From Actinomadura alba (GTDB lineage Bacteria; Actinomycetota; Actinomycetes; Streptosporangiales; Streptosporangiaceae): a DNA stretch of 64,000 bases. This document shows positions 62,624 to 64,000 of this stretch, one piece after another. A program made the position numbers and the translations under genes. The stretch lies in the NCBI RefSeq assembly GCF_014323705.1, contig NZ_JABVEC010000001.1, forward strand, positions 434,001-498,000. The letters run 5' to 3'. The notes under the pieces are model-generated. The model did no database searches. It saw only the letters and a list, made by a program, of their open reading frames with translations, and had not been told where the DNA came from. Within the stretch, counting starts at the first letter, position 1. Each line of letters starts with the position of its first letter.

Positions 62624-62977
62624 GGATCAGGCTCCATATCGCGGTGCGGCACGGTACTGGACCTTCGGCCGGCACCTCATTCCGCGGCGGGTCGCCGGCC
62701 TGCCCGGCGCCTCAGGCTCCGTCGCGGGTGCCAAGAATCACTGAATGGCACCACATGGTCACATTGATAGTACCCGCGGGCTCACGCGATAGTTTTGCGA
62801 TGCGGCCAATGTTTCCACATGTTGAGACAACAGGCTCCCAGGGCCGTCTCCCCCCGAGCGCCGACAGCGGCCTGGCGGCGACGGAACGGCCGGCACGACC
62901 GATGGCCGGCCCGACGAACGGCCGTGACCTCGCCACGGGCGTGCGCCCGCCGCGAGGTCACCGCCGGGATATGAACC
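62624..62977. other. Intergenic region between serA and the small ORF
   Basis: These 354 nt hold the promoter of the minus-strand small ORF and the 3' flank of serA. An AT-richer patch around 62750-62830 stands out from the flanks. I see no supported gene, tRNA or clear riboswitch. Confidence 0.45.
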
Positions 62978-64000
62978 TCAGTTCTCGTCGAGGTCGACGC
63001 GGCGCCCCATGTCGGCGCCGATCTCCCTGGTGATCGAGTCGAGCAGGTCCGGGGTGATCGCCGAGTCGACGGTGAGCGCGATCAGAGCCTTGCCGCCCTT
63101 CTCGTGCCGGCCGACCTGCATCCCGGCGATGTTGATCCCGAGGTCGCCGAGCAGCTTGCCGACGACACCGACGATGCCGGGCCGGTCGGTGTAGGCGAAG
63201 AACGCCATGTGCGCCGCCGGAAGCAGCTCCATGTCGTAGCCGTTGATCTCGACGATCCGCTCGACCTGCTTGGGGCCGGTCAGCGTGCCCGAGACCGACA
63301 CCACGCCGCCGTCGCCCATGGTGCCCCGGACCGTGACGACATTGCGCCAGTCCGGGCTGTCCTCGCTGGTGGTGAGCGTCACCTCGACGCCTCGGTCGCG
63401 CGCCAGCAGCGGTGCGTTGACGAAGGTCACCGACTCTTCGATCACGTCGACGAAGACGCCCTTGAGCGCCGCCAGTTCCAGCACCTTGACGTCGTGCGCG
63501 GCGATCTCGCCCCGCACGATGACGTCGAGCCGTACGGGGACGCCGCCCGCGAGCGCGGTGAAGATCCGGCCCAGTTTCTCGGCCAGCGGCAGCCCCGGCT
63601 TGACGTCCTCGGCGACCGCGCCGCCCTGCACGTTCACCGCGTCGGGCACGAACTCTCCGGCGAGCGCCAGCCGGACCGACCGTGCCACCTGGGTGCCGGC
63701 CTTCTCCTGCGCCTCGTGCGTGCTCGCACCGAGATGCGGGGTCACGACGGTGTTGTCGAAGTGGAACAGCGGGCTGTCGGTGCACGGCTCGCTGGTGAAG
63801 ACGTCGATGCCCGCACCGGCCACCCGCCCGTCCTTGAGGGCCAGGGCCAGCGCGTTCTCGTCGACGATGCCGCCGCGAGCGGCGTTGACGATCCGCACGC
63901 TCGGCTTGACGTCGTGCAGCTCCTTGTCGCCGATCAGCCCGAGCGTCTCGGCCGTCTTCGGCAGGTGCACGGTGATGAAGTCGCTCTCGCGCAGCAGCTC
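62978..64000 (-). CDS. serA: D-3-phosphoglycerate dehydrogenase (5' end outside window)
   Basis: SerA opens serine synthesis by oxidising 3-phosphoglycerate. The gene runs off the right edge; about 340 C-terminal residues are present. Visible parts are the end of the catalytic core with the NAD-domain motif IVNAARGGIVDENALALALK, the catalytic His region TVVTPHLGASTHEAQEKAGT, then the intervening ASB domain and a C-terminal ACT domain (YTDRPGIVGVVGKLLGDLGI, NIAGMQVGRHEKGG). This long form with ASB and ACT domains is the serine-regulated type of actinobacteria. In related genomes ilvBNC lies beyond it. Confidence 0.96.
   Translation of the reverse strand, partial: ELLRESDFITVHLPKTAETLGLIGDKELHDVKPSVRIVNAARGGIVDENALALALKDGRVAGAGIDVFTSEPCTDSPLFHFDNTVVTPHLGASTHEAQEKAGTQVARSVRLALAGEFVPDAVNVQGGAVAEDVKPGLPLAEKLGRIFTALAGGVPVRLDVIVRGEIAAHDVKVLELAALKGVFVDVIEESVTFVNAPLLARDRGVEVTLTTSEDSPDWRNVVTVRGTMGDGGVVSVSGTLTGPKQVERIVEINGYDMELLPAAHMAFFAYTDRPGIVGVVGKLLGDLGINIAGMQVGRHEKGGKALIALTVDSAITPDLLDSITREIGADMGRRVDLDEN

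Overview
The window is a 64 kb chromosomal piece of a high-GC actinomycete. Mycothiol-dependent formaldehyde dehydrogenase, a CofC/FbiD-type F420 enzyme, an NdgR-type IclR regulator, a conservon with P450s and many secreted polysaccharide-binding proteins point to Streptomyces-like filamentous Actinobacteria. A member of the Streptosporangiales is my best guess, but this is inference from gene content. No rRNA, CRISPR array, integrase or complete insertion sequence was seen.

Backbone. Both ends and the middle follow a gene order I know from Streptomyces and mycobacteria: recG, DAK-domain gene, rpmB, thiD, thiL, Lrp-domain gene, DUF3515 lipoprotein (1-8.0 kb); then ddl, gpsA, plsC, cofC, hup, leuD, leuC, ndgR (35.3-43.1 kb); then FAH hydrolase, cimA, ilvE, leuB, serA (52.5-64 kb). 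Branched-chain amino acid synthesis is therefore spread over leuCD, cimA, ilvE and leuB, with serA next door. cimA is preceded by a probable Ile-sensing leader peptide and terminator.

Inserted region, 8.0-35.3 kb, lying between DUF3515 and ddl. It starts with three adjacent tRNA-type genes of odd structure (anticodons CAG, GAG, GTA). Next come a CYP154-like P450 and, facing it, a conservon (sensor kinase-like protein, roadblock protein, DUF742 protein, Ras-like GTPase, and a P450 lacking the ExxR motif). Then follow an EamA transporter with divergent Lrp regulator, a YtrA-type GntR/ABC operon, and a secreted glucan-degradation cluster: LacI regulator, GH16, PQQ-type sugar dehydrogenase, ThuA, GH64, all four secreted proteins carrying discoidin (F5/8C) domains. 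A ROK regulator, an MFS transporter, a Sel1/TPR protein, a shortened acetamidase/formamidase and a beta-propeller lipoprotein complete it.

Other accessory genes sit at 43.1-52.1 kb: MerR regulator with palindromic operators, two CNNM/CBS membrane proteins, AraC regulator with DUF2000 protein, an aminoglycoside phosphotransferase-fold protein that has lost its catalytic residues, and the formaldehyde detoxification pair mscR/MBL hydrolase. tRNA-Glu and tRNA-Gln follow. At 60-62.6 kb a GH5 cellulase with CBM2, a FhuF-like iron-sulfur protein and a 36-residue ORF lie between leuB and serA.

Regulation visible in the sequence includes strong hairpin terminators, CebR-like palindromes around the glucan cluster, and a recurrent TAnnnT box placed 6-7 nt before the start codon in six genes, which suggests leaderless transcripts.
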